From positions 274,194 through 338,193 of the forward strand of contig NZ_JACLYU010000001.1 in the NCBI RefSeq assembly GCF_016899725.1: 64,000 bases of DNA. The letters run 5' to 3'. The DNA is from Bifidobacterium pullorum subsp. saeculare (GTDB lineage Bacteria > Actinomycetota > Actinomycetes > Actinomycetales > Bifidobacteriaceae). The notes under the pieces were generated by a model. That model searched no databases, was not told the DNA's origin, and worked only from the letters and a program-made list of their open reading frames with translations. A program made the translations under genes and the position numbers. Below are positions 26,686 through 34,435 of the stretch, piece by piece. Position 1 is the first letter of the stretch; each line of letters starts with the position of its first letter.

Positions 26686-27867
26686 ATGGCCGCTCACGCA
26701 TCATGCAGGGCGCTCGCACACCGCACCGGCACCAGCGAGCAGGACTGGTTCCCGGTGTTCAAGGCCCGGTACGGCATGAGGCTCGCGTTCGACGCGCTGC
26801 GCCGGATTGTCGGTGACGGCGAGGTCGCCACGCAGCTGTTCACCTGCTGCACGGCCGTCGATCCAATCACCGCCGCGGGATTGACGCCGCGGTACGCCGA
26901 CATCGACGCGGGCACGCTGTCCGTGACCGCCGCCTCGCTGCGGCCGCTGCTGTCGGATGCCACGCGTGCGGTGGTGGTGCAGCACACCTTCGGCATGGTC
27001 GACGACGGGTCCTCCGCCGCCGTCGCCGCCGCGGCGCATGCGGCGGGCGCGCTGGTGGTCGAGGATTGCGCCCACTGCGTGGGCCGTGTGGCCCGCGACG
27101 GGGACGGCATGTCTGTGGCTGACGTGTCCGTCCACTCGTTCGGCGTGGAGAAGATGCTGCCCACCCGCTTCGGCGGCGCCATCTGGGTGAATCCGCGGCT
27201 GCGCGACCGCATGCCGCAGGTCGATCAGACGTTGCGCGCCGCGCTCGCGGGCCTGCCGGAGCCGGGCGTGCGCCTGGGAATGGTGACGCGGACGTATGTG
27301 AACCAGAACCGCGTGTTCTCGCGGCTGGGCGCGCTGGGTGCCAGGATTCGCCACGCCTGTGCGGCGGCGGGCCTGTACGAGCCCGCCATCGCCCCGGAGG
27401 AGATGGCCGGAGGCCTGCGCTACCCGGCGTACGCGATGAATGCGTGGATGGACCGCAAGGCCGCCGCCGCCATCGGCGCGCTGGACGCCAACGAGGAGTC
27501 CCGCCGCCGCATCGTCGCACTCTACCGGCGCCGGCTCGGCGCCGCGCGGGGGATCGAGGTCCCCGGTGGCGCGATGGCCGGCCCCGCGCAGCCGTTGCTC
27601 CGCTTCCCGCTGCTGGCCGCGGACACCGCCGCGGCCGACCGTCTGATCCATGCTGCGCGCGCCGCCGGCGGCTATGCGGAGGCTTGGTACCGACCGGAGC
27701 TGTTCCCCGGCGTGACGGACCCGGCCGCCTACGGCCTGGACCGGCTCGACCGTGCCACGGTCGTCGTCTCCGACGAGATGGTGAGCCGTTCGCTCTGCCT
27801 GCCCACGGAGCTGGGCGAGGACCGTGCCCACGCCGTGTGCGACGCGGTATGCGAGGCGGCCTGCTGA
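26686..27867 (+). CDS. PLP aminotransferase, DegT/DnrJ/EryC1/StrS family
   Basis: This is a pyridoxal-phosphate enzyme of the sugar-aminotransferase family, 393 residues from ATG 26686 with GGAGG seven bases upstream (an earlier in-frame ATG at 26623 lacks one). Family marks: VVQHTFGMVDD, VVEDCAHCVG (the aspartate that holds the pyridine nitrogen), and SFGVEKMLPTRFGG, where the lysine is the expected Schiff-base residue. These enzymes usually aminate nucleotide-linked keto-sugars, but some act on other keto compounds. Its neighbours (ATP-grasp ligases and a FemAB-type transferase) point to envelope building. The product could be an amino donor or an amino-sugar; that is not readable here. Confidence 0.85.
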   Translation: MAAHASCRALAHRTGTSEQDWFPVFKARYGMRLAFDALRRIVGDGEVATQLFTCCTAVDPITAAGLTPRYADIDAGTLSVTAASLRPLLSDATRAVVVQHTFGMVDDGSSAAVAAAAHAAGALVVEDCAHCVGRVARDGDGMSVADVSVHSFGVEKMLPTRFGGAIWVNPRLRDRMPQVDQTLRAALAGLPEPGVRLGMVTRTYVNQNRVFSRLGALGARIRHACAAAGLYEPAIAPEEMAGGLRYPAYAMNAWMDRKAAAAIGALDANEESRRRIVALYRRRLGAARGIEVPGGAMAGPAQPLLRFPLLAADTAAADRLIHAARAAGGYAEAWYRPELFPGVTDPAAYGLDRLDRATVVVSDEMVSRSLCLPTELGEDRAHAVCDAVCEAAC

Positions 27868-27908
27868 CCTGTCCGCAGGCCGCCTGCCTGGCGCCCCGGG
27901 CCGGCCGG

Positions 27909-28913
27909 TCAGTGGCGCAGGGCGCCGCGCAGCCGCTTGACAAGCGTCAGGGCGGTGTAGAAGCCCTTCCTGACGGTGATGTCGCGGTCCGGGGCCACGG
28001 GCGTGGTCTGCTTGGTGAACTTGGTCTTGAACTCGTTGAGGCCCTTGATCGAGGGGTTGAAGTCGTTGCCGATGCCCATGAGGTCGTAGTCGGCGATGCC
28101 CTGGCGGCCCAGTTCGCAGCATTCCCAGTACAGCAGGCGGTCGGTCACATGCATGCGGCGGGCGTCGTCGCGCATCGCGGCGTAGTAGCGCACCGCGTGC
28201 GTGCCGTTCACCGTCACGATGGACCACGCCACCAGCCGGCCCTCGTTGCGGGCGGCGAACACGCGGCAGTGGTTGGCGCCGAGCATGCGGATCATGTCGG
28301 CGTAGTCGCTCATCGGGGCGGGGGCGAACCCGTCGCGGGCGCCCGTCTCCTCCATCACCGCGTAGTATTCGGAGAAATCGGCGATGGCCTCACGGGTCTC
28401 GTCCGTGCAGACGGCCGGGCATTCGCGCAGCGACTTGCGCACGTCGCGCCGGCCGCGCGTCTTCATGCGGGCGAGGATCTCCTCGTCGCCTCCGGTCACG
28501 TCGATGACGACGGTCTCGTTGTACGGCACGGTGGACAGCGTCGGCAGCGCCCAGTCCTCCTCGTAATGCCATACGGCGAACCGGAGGAACACCTGCCGCC
28601 GATCGCGCCGGCGCACCGCGGCGCGCAGCGCGTTTACGGCCTCGCGTTCGTTGGCCTTGTCCGGCTTATGGATCCAGGCGGGGCCGTGCACGGAGCGCAG
28701 GAAGTGGTAGCCGTGCGTCTCGTAGTCGACGAAGGACACGAAGCCGAGGGTCGTGCCGCCGTCCTTGATGACGTAGCCGCCCCATGGCGTGCGTCCGTCG
28801 ATGGTGGCCTGGTAGTCGGCCCAGACCTGGGTCTGTTCGATGGGCAGGGCGAAGCCGAGGGCCTCGGCCTGAGCCTCGATGCCGGAAGGTGATGCCTGTT
28901 CCAGGGAGATCAT
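27909..28913 (-). CDS. FemAB-type peptidoglycan bridge-forming transferase
   Basis: This is a 334-residue member of the FemABX/GNAT-like group that adds amino acids from aminoacyl-tRNA to lipid-linked peptidoglycan precursors, making interpeptide bridges. Visible: an N-terminal FALPIEQTQVWADYQ segment typical of the family (Q-x-x-x-W), the MKTRGRRDVRKS positively charged helix, and the C-terminal DYDLMGIGNDFNPSIKGLNE with FKTKFT, which closely matches FemX-like proteins (G...F K..f.). I use ATG 28913; the longer reading to 29012 has a non-protein-like N-terminus. It converges with the aminotransferase and completes the likely crossbridge cluster. No membrane helix, as expected. Confidence 0.85.
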   Translation of the reverse strand: MISLEQASPSGIEAQAEALGFALPIEQTQVWADYQATIDGRTPWGGYVIKDGGTTLGFVSFVDYETHGYHFLRSVHGPAWIHKPDKANEREAVNALRAAVRRRDRRQVFLRFAVWHYEEDWALPTLSTVPYNETVVIDVTGGDEEILARMKTRGRRDVRKSLRECPAVCTDETREAIADFSEYYAVMEETGARDGFAPAPMSDYADMIRMLGANHCRVFAARNEGRLVAWSIVTVNGTHAVRYYAAMRDDARRMHVTDRLLYWECCELGRQGIADYDLMGIGNDFNPSIKGLNEFKTKFTKQTTPVAPDRDITVRKGFYTALTLVKRLRGALRH

Positions 28914-29039
28914 TGCGCAGCGTCCGTTTCCTGGTTGACGTGTTGGATGTTCCGGTCGCCCAGTATAGCGGCAGACCTGTGGAGAAACCTCGGGGAGGGC
29001 GCCGGGTGCCATCCGGTCCGTCGGCTACGATGGGCGGTT

Positions 29040-29777
29040 GTGAGCCAGACGTCCGGAGAGCAGGGGGCGGCGAGGACGGAGCGCCTCGCCGGCAAGAGGG
29101 CGCGTTTCGAGGCGCTGGCGATGAAGGCCATCGACCCGCTGTACCGCTACGCCATGCGGTTGACGAACGACCCCGACGACGCGCAGGATTTGGTGCAGGA
29201 CACCTTCGAGCGCGGGTTCAAGGCCTTCGACTCCTTCAAGGAGGGCACGAACTTCGAGGCGTGGATGACCACGATCGAACGCAACGCCTACTTCAACCAA
29301 TACGCCAAGGCCAGGCGGCGTCCGCAGCGCGCCAACGACGGCTCCGGCGAATACGACGACTGGGGCCTGTACGACGCCTCCGAGCATTCCTCCGATGGCC
29401 TCAAATCGGCCGAGGACGAGTACCTGGACGCCTTCGCGCCCGAGGAGATCATGCAGGCGCTGGCCAAGCTGAGCCCGGAGCGCCGGCAGGTGTTCATCGA
29501 CACCGCCATCGACGGCAAGACCTACCGGCAGGTGGCCGCCGAACAGGGGGTGAAGATCGGCACGGTGATGAGCCGGCTCAACCGCGCCCGCACGCAGCTC
29601 AAGCGCGAGCTCGCCGCCTACGCCCGGGAACGCGGATACGGCGGGGCGGGCCGTGGGGATTCACCGTCGGCTCAATCCCGGCGGCCCGTTGCCGCGCGGG
29701 GCCGGGGCGCCGATAATGGGAAGCGACGCGCCGCGGCGGATCAGGCCGCGGCGGCAGCGGGAAAGGAGCGGACATGA
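29040..29777 (+). CDS. ECF RNA polymerase sigma factor, SigR/SigH-like
   Basis: This alternative sigma factor of group 4 directs RNA polymerase to stress promoters. Region 2 is seen in DPLYRYAMRLTNDPDDAQDLV with a FKAFDSFKEGTNFEAWM extension characteristic of actinobacterial SigR/SigH (thiol-oxidative and heat stress). Region 4 is LSPERRQVFIDTAIDGKTY, then VAAEQGVKIGTVMSRLNRAR. GTG 29040 is the best start (245 residues), though its ribosome site is weak. The C-terminal 40 residues are a basic, low-complexity tail not usual in the family. The next gene overlaps by four bases (ATGA), the place where the anti-sigma factor is encoded in relatives. Confidence 0.88.
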   Translation: MSQTSGEQGAARTERLAGKRARFEALAMKAIDPLYRYAMRLTNDPDDAQDLVQDTFERGFKAFDSFKEGTNFEAWMTTIERNAYFNQYAKARRRPQRANDGSGEYDDWGLYDASEHSSDGLKSAEDEYLDAFAPEEIMQALAKLSPERRQVFIDTAIDGKTYRQVAAEQGVKIGTVMSRLNRARTQLKRELAAYARERGYGGAGRGDSPSAQSRRPVAARGRGADNGKRRAAADQAAAAAGKERT

Positions 29778-30154
29778 CCGGAGGCATCGAGCGGCATGAC
29801 CATGTGTCCGTCACCCGCCGCGCCGCGGGCAGCGTGACGCGGACCGACCTGCAGGTCACCCAGACGCCGCAGGGACGCGTGACGATGGTCTCCCGCACCA
29901 CCAGCGTGACCCGTGTGACCGTGGGGGAGCCTTACGAGGCGGATCCGGACAGTCCTGCCGCCCGCTTCGACGACCATTTCGACCCGGCCTCCTGTTGCAG
30001 TGCCCGCGAGCAGGCGATGATCGCCGCGTTGCGCGCGTATCTGCGCCCGCAGAGCGCGCCGGACTGCCTGGTGGCCAGGCTCAAGGCGACGCTTGACCGC
30101 TGCTGCGCCGACGAGACGGCCGCCGCCCGCGACGGCGGCGTCGCCTCGCGCTGA
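29774..30154 (+). CDS. Probable anti-sigma factor (RsrA-like, degenerate)
   Basis: The 126-residue protein starts at an ATGA overlap with the sigma gene, so it is co-translated, as expected for an anti-sigma partner. The last 60 residues (SCCSAREQAMIAALRAYLRP and the CLVARLKATLDRCC tail) resemble a small helical zinc-binding anti-sigma domain with Cys and an upstream DDHFDP histidine. However, the canonical HxxxCxxC spacing of RsrA is not present. The first 60 residues are Thr/Val/Arg-rich and unlike any anti-sigma I know. The role is inferred mainly from position; it could instead be an unrelated small protein. Confidence 0.5.
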   Translation: MTGGIERHDHVSVTRRAAGSVTRTDLQVTQTPQGRVTMVSRTTSVTRVTVGEPYEADPDSPAARFDDHFDPASCCSAREQAMIAALRAYLRPQSAPDCLVARLKATLDRCCADETAAARDGGVASR

Positions 30155-30183
30155 GAGCTGAGAGTCGGGCCCGGAGACGGAAA

Positions 30184-30204
30184 AAGCCCGCCTGCGGCGG
30201 GCTT
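30184..30204. terminator. Terminator after the sigma operon and bL37
   Basis: The stem AAGCCCGCC with GGCGGGCTT (30184-30192 and 30196-30204) has a three-base loop. It is flanked by A and T residues on either side, so it works from both directions: for the plus-strand sigma operon and for the minus-strand bL37 gene. Confidence 0.8.
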
Positions 30205-30227
30205 TCCTCTGTTGAACGCGGAAGGGA

Positions 30228-30302
30228 TCAGGCGTTCGGGCGCTTGCCGTGGTTGGCGGCCTTCTTGCGACGATCCTTGCGCTTACGTCCGCGCATGCCC
30301 AT
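30228..30302 (-). CDS. Large-subunit ribosomal protein bL37, 24 residues
   Basis: This tiny gene encodes a 24-residue, strongly basic peptide that starts MGMRGRKRKDRRKKAANH and ends with GKRPNA. The ANHGKRPNA ending and RGRK start match the actinobacterial 50S protein bL37 known from mycobacterial ribosome structures, which has the same length. A strong AAAGGAG lies eight bases before the ATG at 30302, and the two-way terminator 30184-30204 ends its transcript. It is easily missed because of its size. bL37 sits on the large subunit among rRNA helices; its loss is generally tolerated or poorly studied. Confidence 0.9.
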   Translation of the reverse strand: MGMRGRKRKDRRKKAANHGKRPNA

Positions 30303-30408
30303 GATGGACTCCTTTGCTAGATGAAGAATAAGCCTTCGGAATTATGGCACGAACCGGCGACGAGCGCAAGCAATGGCGTCCGCCGCCGGCTGCGGCGCAC
30401 CGGTGGTG

Positions 30409-31356
30409 TCAGTCGATGGCGGCGCCGATGAACATGCGCGTCACGCTGGTCTCGCCGGGGCGGATGACGGTGAGGTCACGGCCCGTGTTGAACGCGTTCG
30501 CGTAGGCGGTCTGCGGCTCCACGGCGGTGCCCGCCGGATGCTGCCACGCGGGGAAGCCGGTGCCGGTGCACACCTGGAACGAGGTGATGGTCTCGTCGCC
30601 GCCGACGGTGATGCGCATGCCGTCGGGGCGGGTGAACACGGCGGCCACGGAGCCGTCGGCCTCGTGGTACAGGTCGGTCCATGCGTCGTCATAGGGCTGC
30701 TGGTCGAGCAGCATGCCGTCGCGGAAGTCGTACTTGGTGCCGTCCACCGGCTCCGTGCCGGTGGGGATGAGGTTGTCGTCCACGGTCACATGCGTGTCGG
30801 CCGGAAGGGTCAGATGGCACTGCGCGTTGTGGCCGTCGATCTCGTCGCCGCAGCCGTTGAGGCCGTTGTCGAGCCACGGGTGGATGGCCAGCGCCCACGG
30901 GGCGTCCGTGCCGCCGTCGTTGCGGGCCGAGACGGTGATGTGCAGGCCGTCGTCCTTGAGCTCATGCGTGGCGGTGACGGTCACGTCGAAGGGGTAGCCG
31001 AGCAGGAACGGCACACGCCAGGACTGGGTGACGGAGCTCTCGGTGAGCGCCTCCAGCGTCCAGAACGAGCGGTAGCCGTAGCCGTGGATGGCGGTGTTGC
31101 GGTCGTGCTCGTCGATGGGCAGCGTGTAGGTCGTGCCCTCGAAGGTGTAGGTGCCGGCCTCGATGCGGTTGGGGAAGGGGACGAGCAGCTGGCCGTGGCA
31201 GCAGGTGACCGGGTCGTCGGGCCCCAGCGGCACGATGACGTTCCTGCCCTGGTAGGTGACCTTGCGCATCGTCGCGCCGAGCTCGGTGATGACGGCATGC
31301 CAGTCGCCGGAATGGATGGAATACTGATTGCCGGTGAACGGCTTCTTGACGGTCAT
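30409..31356 (-). CDS. Aldose 1-epimerase family protein
   Basis: The protein is a galactose-mutarotase-like beta-sandwich enzyme that interconverts anomers of aldoses. From ATG 31356, six bases behind AAGGAG, it has 315 residues; an upstream in-frame ATG at 31398 is less likely. Visible family residues: LLVPFPNRI near residue 57, the histidine in NTAIHGYGYRSFW, the active histidine in ALAIHPWLDNG, and the closing catalytic glutamate in TAVEPQTAYANAFN. In bifidobacteria mutarotases speed entry of galactose or glucose, released from lactose-type sugars, into the central pathway. It is divergent from ispH. Confidence 0.9.
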   Translation of the reverse strand: MTVKKPFTGNQYSIHSGDWHAVITELGATMRKVTYQGRNVIVPLGPDDPVTCCHGQLLVPFPNRIEAGTYTFEGTTYTLPIDEHDRNTAIHGYGYRSFWTLEALTESSVTQSWRVPFLLGYPFDVTVTATHELKDDGLHITVSARNDGGTDAPWALAIHPWLDNGLNGCGDEIDGHNAQCHLTLPADTHVTVDDNLIPTGTEPVDGTKYDFRDGMLLDQQPYDDAWTDLYHEADGSVAAVFTRPDGMRITVGGDETITSFQVCTGTGFPAWQHPAGTAVEPQTAYANAFNTGRDLTVIRPGETSVTRMFIGAAID

Positions 31357-31523
31357 GGCGCTCCTTGCGAGAAATGGTCCGGACGTGATGTCGCCCACAA
31401 GTCTAGCCTGCCGCGCCCGCCGCCGCGCCCGCCCGGCGCCTCCGCGGCCCCGGCTGCGGTATGGTGGCAGGGATGCGGCCGGCCCATCGGGTCCGGCGCC
31501 GCCCCGAGCAAGGAGGGACCGAC

Positions 31524-32495
31524 ATGGCCAAGACCATCGTGCTGGCGGATCCGCGCGGCTTCTGCGCCGGCGTGGACCGGGCGATCCTCACCGTGCGCAC
31601 GATCCTCAAGGCGGCCGCCGACCGCCCCGCCGGCGGCGCGGACCTGCCGCCGGTGTACGTGCGCCGGCAGATCGTGCACAACCGCCACGTGGTCGAGGAC
31701 CTCGCCGCCCAGGGCGCCGTGTTCGTCCAGGAGCTCGACGAGATCCCCGACGAGGCGGCGGCGGCCGGCGTGCCGGTCGTCTTCTCCGCGCATGGCGTCT
31801 CCCCGGCCGTCAAGGCCGAGGCCGAGCGCCGCGGACTCAACGTCGTGGACGCCACCTGCCCGCTGGTGGGCAAGGTGCACCGCGAGGTGCTGCGCTTCGC
31901 CCGCGCCGGCTACGAGATCGTCTACATCGGCCACGACGGCCACGACGAGGCCGTCGGCGTGGTGGGGGAGAGCCCCGAGCACGTCCACCTCATCGAACAT
32001 GCCGGCGACGTGGACCGTCTCGACTTCGCCCCCGGCACCAAGCTCGTCCTGCTCACCCAGACCACGCTGAGCGTGGACGAGACCGCCGGCACCATCGCCG
32101 CGCTCAAGGCGCGCTTCCCTTGGATCGAGGAGCCGCCCGCCTCCGACATCTGCTACGCGACCAGCAACCGGCAGGCCGCCGTCAAACTCGTCGCCGAGCG
32201 GTCGGATGCGGTGGTCATCGTCGGCTCGGCCAACTCCTCGAACTCGGTGCGGCTCATGGAGGTCGCCGCCGAGGCGTTGGCCGGCCGCGGCAGGGCCCAC
32301 CGCGTGGACGACGCCAGCGAACTCGATCCCGCCTGGTTCGAGGGCGTGCGGACCGTGGGCGTCTCCTCGGGCGCCTCCGTGCCCGAGGCGCTCGTCGCCG
32401 GCGTCGTCGCCGCGCTGCAGGACCGGGGCTTCGAAGAGACCGTAACCGTCGGCACCGTCCGCGAGGACATGCACTTCGTGCTGCCGAGGATGTGA
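31524..32495 (+). CDS. ispH: 4-hydroxy-3-methylbut-2-enyl diphosphate reductase
   Basis: IspH is the last enzyme of the non-mevalonate isoprenoid pathway, yielding IPP and DMAPP. The three cysteines that bind the iron-sulfur cluster are visible: Cys14 in GFCAGV, one near 112 in DATCPLV, and one near 210 in DICYAT. The substrate-binding segments VVFSAHGVSP and SANSSNSVRL are present. ATG 31524 follows AAGGAGGGACC, giving 323 residues, normal length; the longer open frame from 31461 lacks support. Confidence 0.97.
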   Translation: MAKTIVLADPRGFCAGVDRAILTVRTILKAAADRPAGGADLPPVYVRRQIVHNRHVVEDLAAQGAVFVQELDEIPDEAAAAGVPVVFSAHGVSPAVKAEAERRGLNVVDATCPLVGKVHREVLRFARAGYEIVYIGHDGHDEAVGVVGESPEHVHLIEHAGDVDRLDFAPGTKLVLLTQTTLSVDETAGTIAALKARFPWIEEPPASDICYATSNRQAAVKLVAERSDAVVIVGSANSSNSVRLMEVAAEALAGRGRAHRVDDASELDPAWFEGVRTVGVSSGASVPEALVAGVVAALQDRGFEETVTVGTVREDMHFVLPRM

Positions 32496-32515
32496 GCGGC
32501 CCGCGGGCCGCTCAC
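32492..32515. terminator. 24-bp perfect palindrome spanning the ispH and ybaK stops
   Basis: GTGAGCGGCCCG directly followed by CGGGCCGCTCAC forms a perfect 24-base palindrome. It contains the ispH stop (32493-32495) and, on the other strand, the ybaK stop (32512-32514). It is a likely two-way terminator for these convergent genes. Confidence 0.55.
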
Positions 32516-33027
32516 CAGGTGCCGATATCGGCGACCTGCGCGCCGAGCACCGCGACCAGGTCGGCCGGGGCTACGCCCACCGAGAAGCCGCGCTTGCCGC
32601 CGGAGACGAGGATCTCGCCGTAGGCCATCGCGGACGCGTCCAGCACGGTGCGGTGCCTGGTGCGTTGGCCGAGCGGGGAGATGCCGCCCACCACATAGCC
32701 GGATTCGCGCATTGCCACCTTCGGGTCGGCCATGCGCGCCTTCTTCGTGCCCACCGCGTGGGCCAGCGCCTTGAGGTCCATATGCCCGCTCACCGGCACC
32801 ACGCCCACCACGCGCTCGTCGCCCACATCGGCCATCAGCGTCTTGAACACCTGGTGCTCGTCGAAGCCGAGCTTCATGGCCGCCTCCACGCCGTAGCCGT
32901 CGTCCATGTGGTCGTCGGAATGCTCGTACTCGTAGGTGCGGAACGGCACGCCCGCGCGCTCCAGCTCCACCGTCGCCGGCGTGGAGCCGGAGCCGGACGT
33001 GCCCCCGCCATGCTTCCTCTTCGTCAT
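32512..33027 (-). CDS. ybaK: Cys-tRNA(Pro)/Cys-tRNA deacylase, YbaK/EbsC family
   Basis: The protein removes cysteine wrongly attached to tRNA(Pro), protecting translation. The 171-residue product begins with a Gly/Ser-rich tail and then has the single editing domain: HQVFKTLMADVG (the conserved V-x-K-T-L), VVPVSGHMDLKAL, the KKARMADPK helix and YVVGGISPLGQ, ending in FSVGVAPADL. These are the usual YbaK marks, including the catalytic-pocket GGISP. It is transcribed towards ispH. Assignment within the YbaK group (YbaK versus related ProX) rests on the VGGISPLGQ motif. Confidence 0.92.
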   Translation of the reverse strand: MTKRKHGGGTSGSGSTPATVELERAGVPFRTYEYEHSDDHMDDGYGVEAAMKLGFDEHQVFKTLMADVGDERVVGVVPVSGHMDLKALAHAVGTKKARMADPKVAMRESGYVVGGISPLGQRTRHRTVLDASAMAYGEILVSGGKRGFSVGVAPADLVAVLGAQVADIGTW

Positions 33028-33084
33028 GGACTCCGGTATACACGCCCGCCTCGCCGGAGGCGCGGCGCGTTCCGGGGAACGACG

Positions 33085-33114
33085 AAAAAGCCCCTGCCGC
33101 GAACGGGCAGGGGC
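33085..33114 (-). terminator. gap terminator
   Basis: On the minus strand, just after the gap stop, a 9-bp stem GCCCCTGCC with GGCAGGGGC (33106-33114 and 33090-33098) is followed by five T residues (33089-33085). It is a textbook intrinsic terminator about 60 bases beyond gap. Confidence 0.85.
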
Positions 33115-33174
33115 CTTTCCAAGGGATTCACCGTCTCACCGGTGGCGCGGACGCGGGGCAGGCCCCGCGCGGCG

Positions 33175-34233
33175 TCACTCGGAGATCTCGGCGAAGTACA
33201 GCAGGGTACGGATCATGTTGGAGGTGAAGCCGTACTCGTTGTCGTAGAAGGAGACGGTGCGGGCCAGGGTCACGCCGTCGACGGTGTTGACGTCGGTCTG
33301 GGTCGGATCGAACACGCCGCCGTGGGTGTCGCCGATGATGTCGGAGGACACGATGCCCTCGTCGTTGTAGCCGTAGTACTCGCAGTCGGCGAACGCGGCC
33401 TTGAAGGCCTCGTTGATCTCGTCGGCGGTGGTCTCCTTGTTCAGGACGGTGGTCAGCTCGGTGACGGAGCCGTCCGGGACCTGGATGCGCTGGGCGTGGC
33501 CCTGCAGCTTGCCGTTGACGGACGGGACGACCTTGCCGATGGCCTTGGCGGCGCCGGTGGAGTGGGCGATCGTGTTGATCGCGGCGGCGCGCAGGTTGCG
33601 GCCGGTCTTGGTGCCACGCGGGCCGTCCAGAATCATCTGGGTGCCGGTGTAGGCGTGGATGGTGGTCATGAAGCCGGCCTTGATGCCCCACTGCTCGTCG
33701 AGCAGCTTGACCATGGCGGCCATGGAGTTGGTGGTGCAGGAGCCGGCGGAGACGATCACGTCGCTGGCCTTGAGGATCTCATGGTTCACGCCGTAGACCA
33801 CGGTCGGGGTGGTGTCGTCCTTGGCCGGGGCGGAGATGAGGACCTTCTTGGCGCCCGCGTTGATGTGGGCCTGGGACTTCTCGGCGGAGGTGTAGAAGCC
33901 GGTGCACTCGAGGACGTACTCGACGCCGTCGTTCTTGACCCACGGGATGTTGTTGGCGTCCTTCTCCGCGTAGACGGTGTACTCCTTGCCGTCCACGATG
34001 ATGGAGTTGTCGGTGGCCTTGACGTCGACCGGGGTGCCGTCGTCGTGCTTGAAGGTGCCGTGGGTGCTGTCGTACTTGAGCAGGTAGGCGAGCACGGACG
34101 GGGTGGTCAGATCGTTGATGGCGGCGACCTCGATATCGCCGGCCTGGCCGCCGCGGGCCTGCAGCTCGAAGATGCGGCGGAAGGCGAGGCGGCCGATGCG
34201 GCCGAAGCCGTTGATACCAATCTTGACTGTCAT
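33175..34233 (-). CDS. gap: Glyceraldehyde-3-phosphate dehydrogenase, type I
   Basis: This glycolytic enzyme oxidises glyceraldehyde-3-phosphate with NAD. In bifidobacteria it works in the lower part of the fructose-6-phosphate (bifid) shunt. The Rossmann motif [10 protein letters not shown] opens the protein; the catalytic cysteine lies in [10 protein letters not shown] near residue 160, and the closing [12 protein letters not shown] segment reads [12 protein letters not shown]. From ATG 34233 behind AAGGGAG the protein has 352 residues. A LacI-type operator lies 153 bases upstream, suggesting control by carbon supply. Confidence 0.97.
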   Translation of the reverse strand: MTVKIGINGFGRIGRLAFRRIFELQARGGQAGDIEVAAINDLTTPSVLAYLLKYDSTHGTFKHDDGTPVDVKATDNSIIVDGKEYTVYAEKDANNIPWVKNDGVEYVLECTGFYTSAEKSQAHINAGAKKVLISAPAKDDTTPTVVYGVNHEILKASDVIVSAGSCTTNSMAAMVKLLDEQWGIKAGFMTTIHAYTGTQMILDGPRGTKTGRNLRAAAINTIAHSTGAAKAIGKVVPSVNGKLQGHAQRIQVPDGSVTELTTVLNKETTADEINEAFKAAFADCEYYGYNDEGIVSSDIIGDTHGGVFDPTQTDVNTVDGVTLARTVSFYDNEYGFTSNMIRTLLYFAEISE

Positions 34234-34385
34234 GTAATTCTCCCTTGGGGATTGGCCTCGGCCCGCGCTCGCTGGGCGGGTGCATGCCTCGGCCAGTGTT
34301 ATTCCAACATGTCCCACTGTAATGCCTCTGGCGTACTTACGCCAACGTTTCCGCCCGTGTTTCGGGAACTGGACGCCCGGTTTCC

Positions 34386-34397
34386 GTGAGCGCTCAC
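34386..34397. promoter_or_regulatory. LacI-family operator upstream of gap
   Basis: A perfect 12-base palindrome, GTGAGCGCTCAC, with the CG centre typical of LacI-family sites, stands 153 bases before the gap start. In bifidobacteria global LacI-type regulators such as AraQ are reported to act on central carbon genes including gap; the match to that particular regulator is inference. A second palindrome TGGCGTAC-TTACGCCA lies nearby (about 34328-34343). Confidence 0.6.
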
Positions 34398-34435
34398 AGC
34401 CGCCGGCCGTCGGCCCGGCGGGCCGGGCGGGGCCC

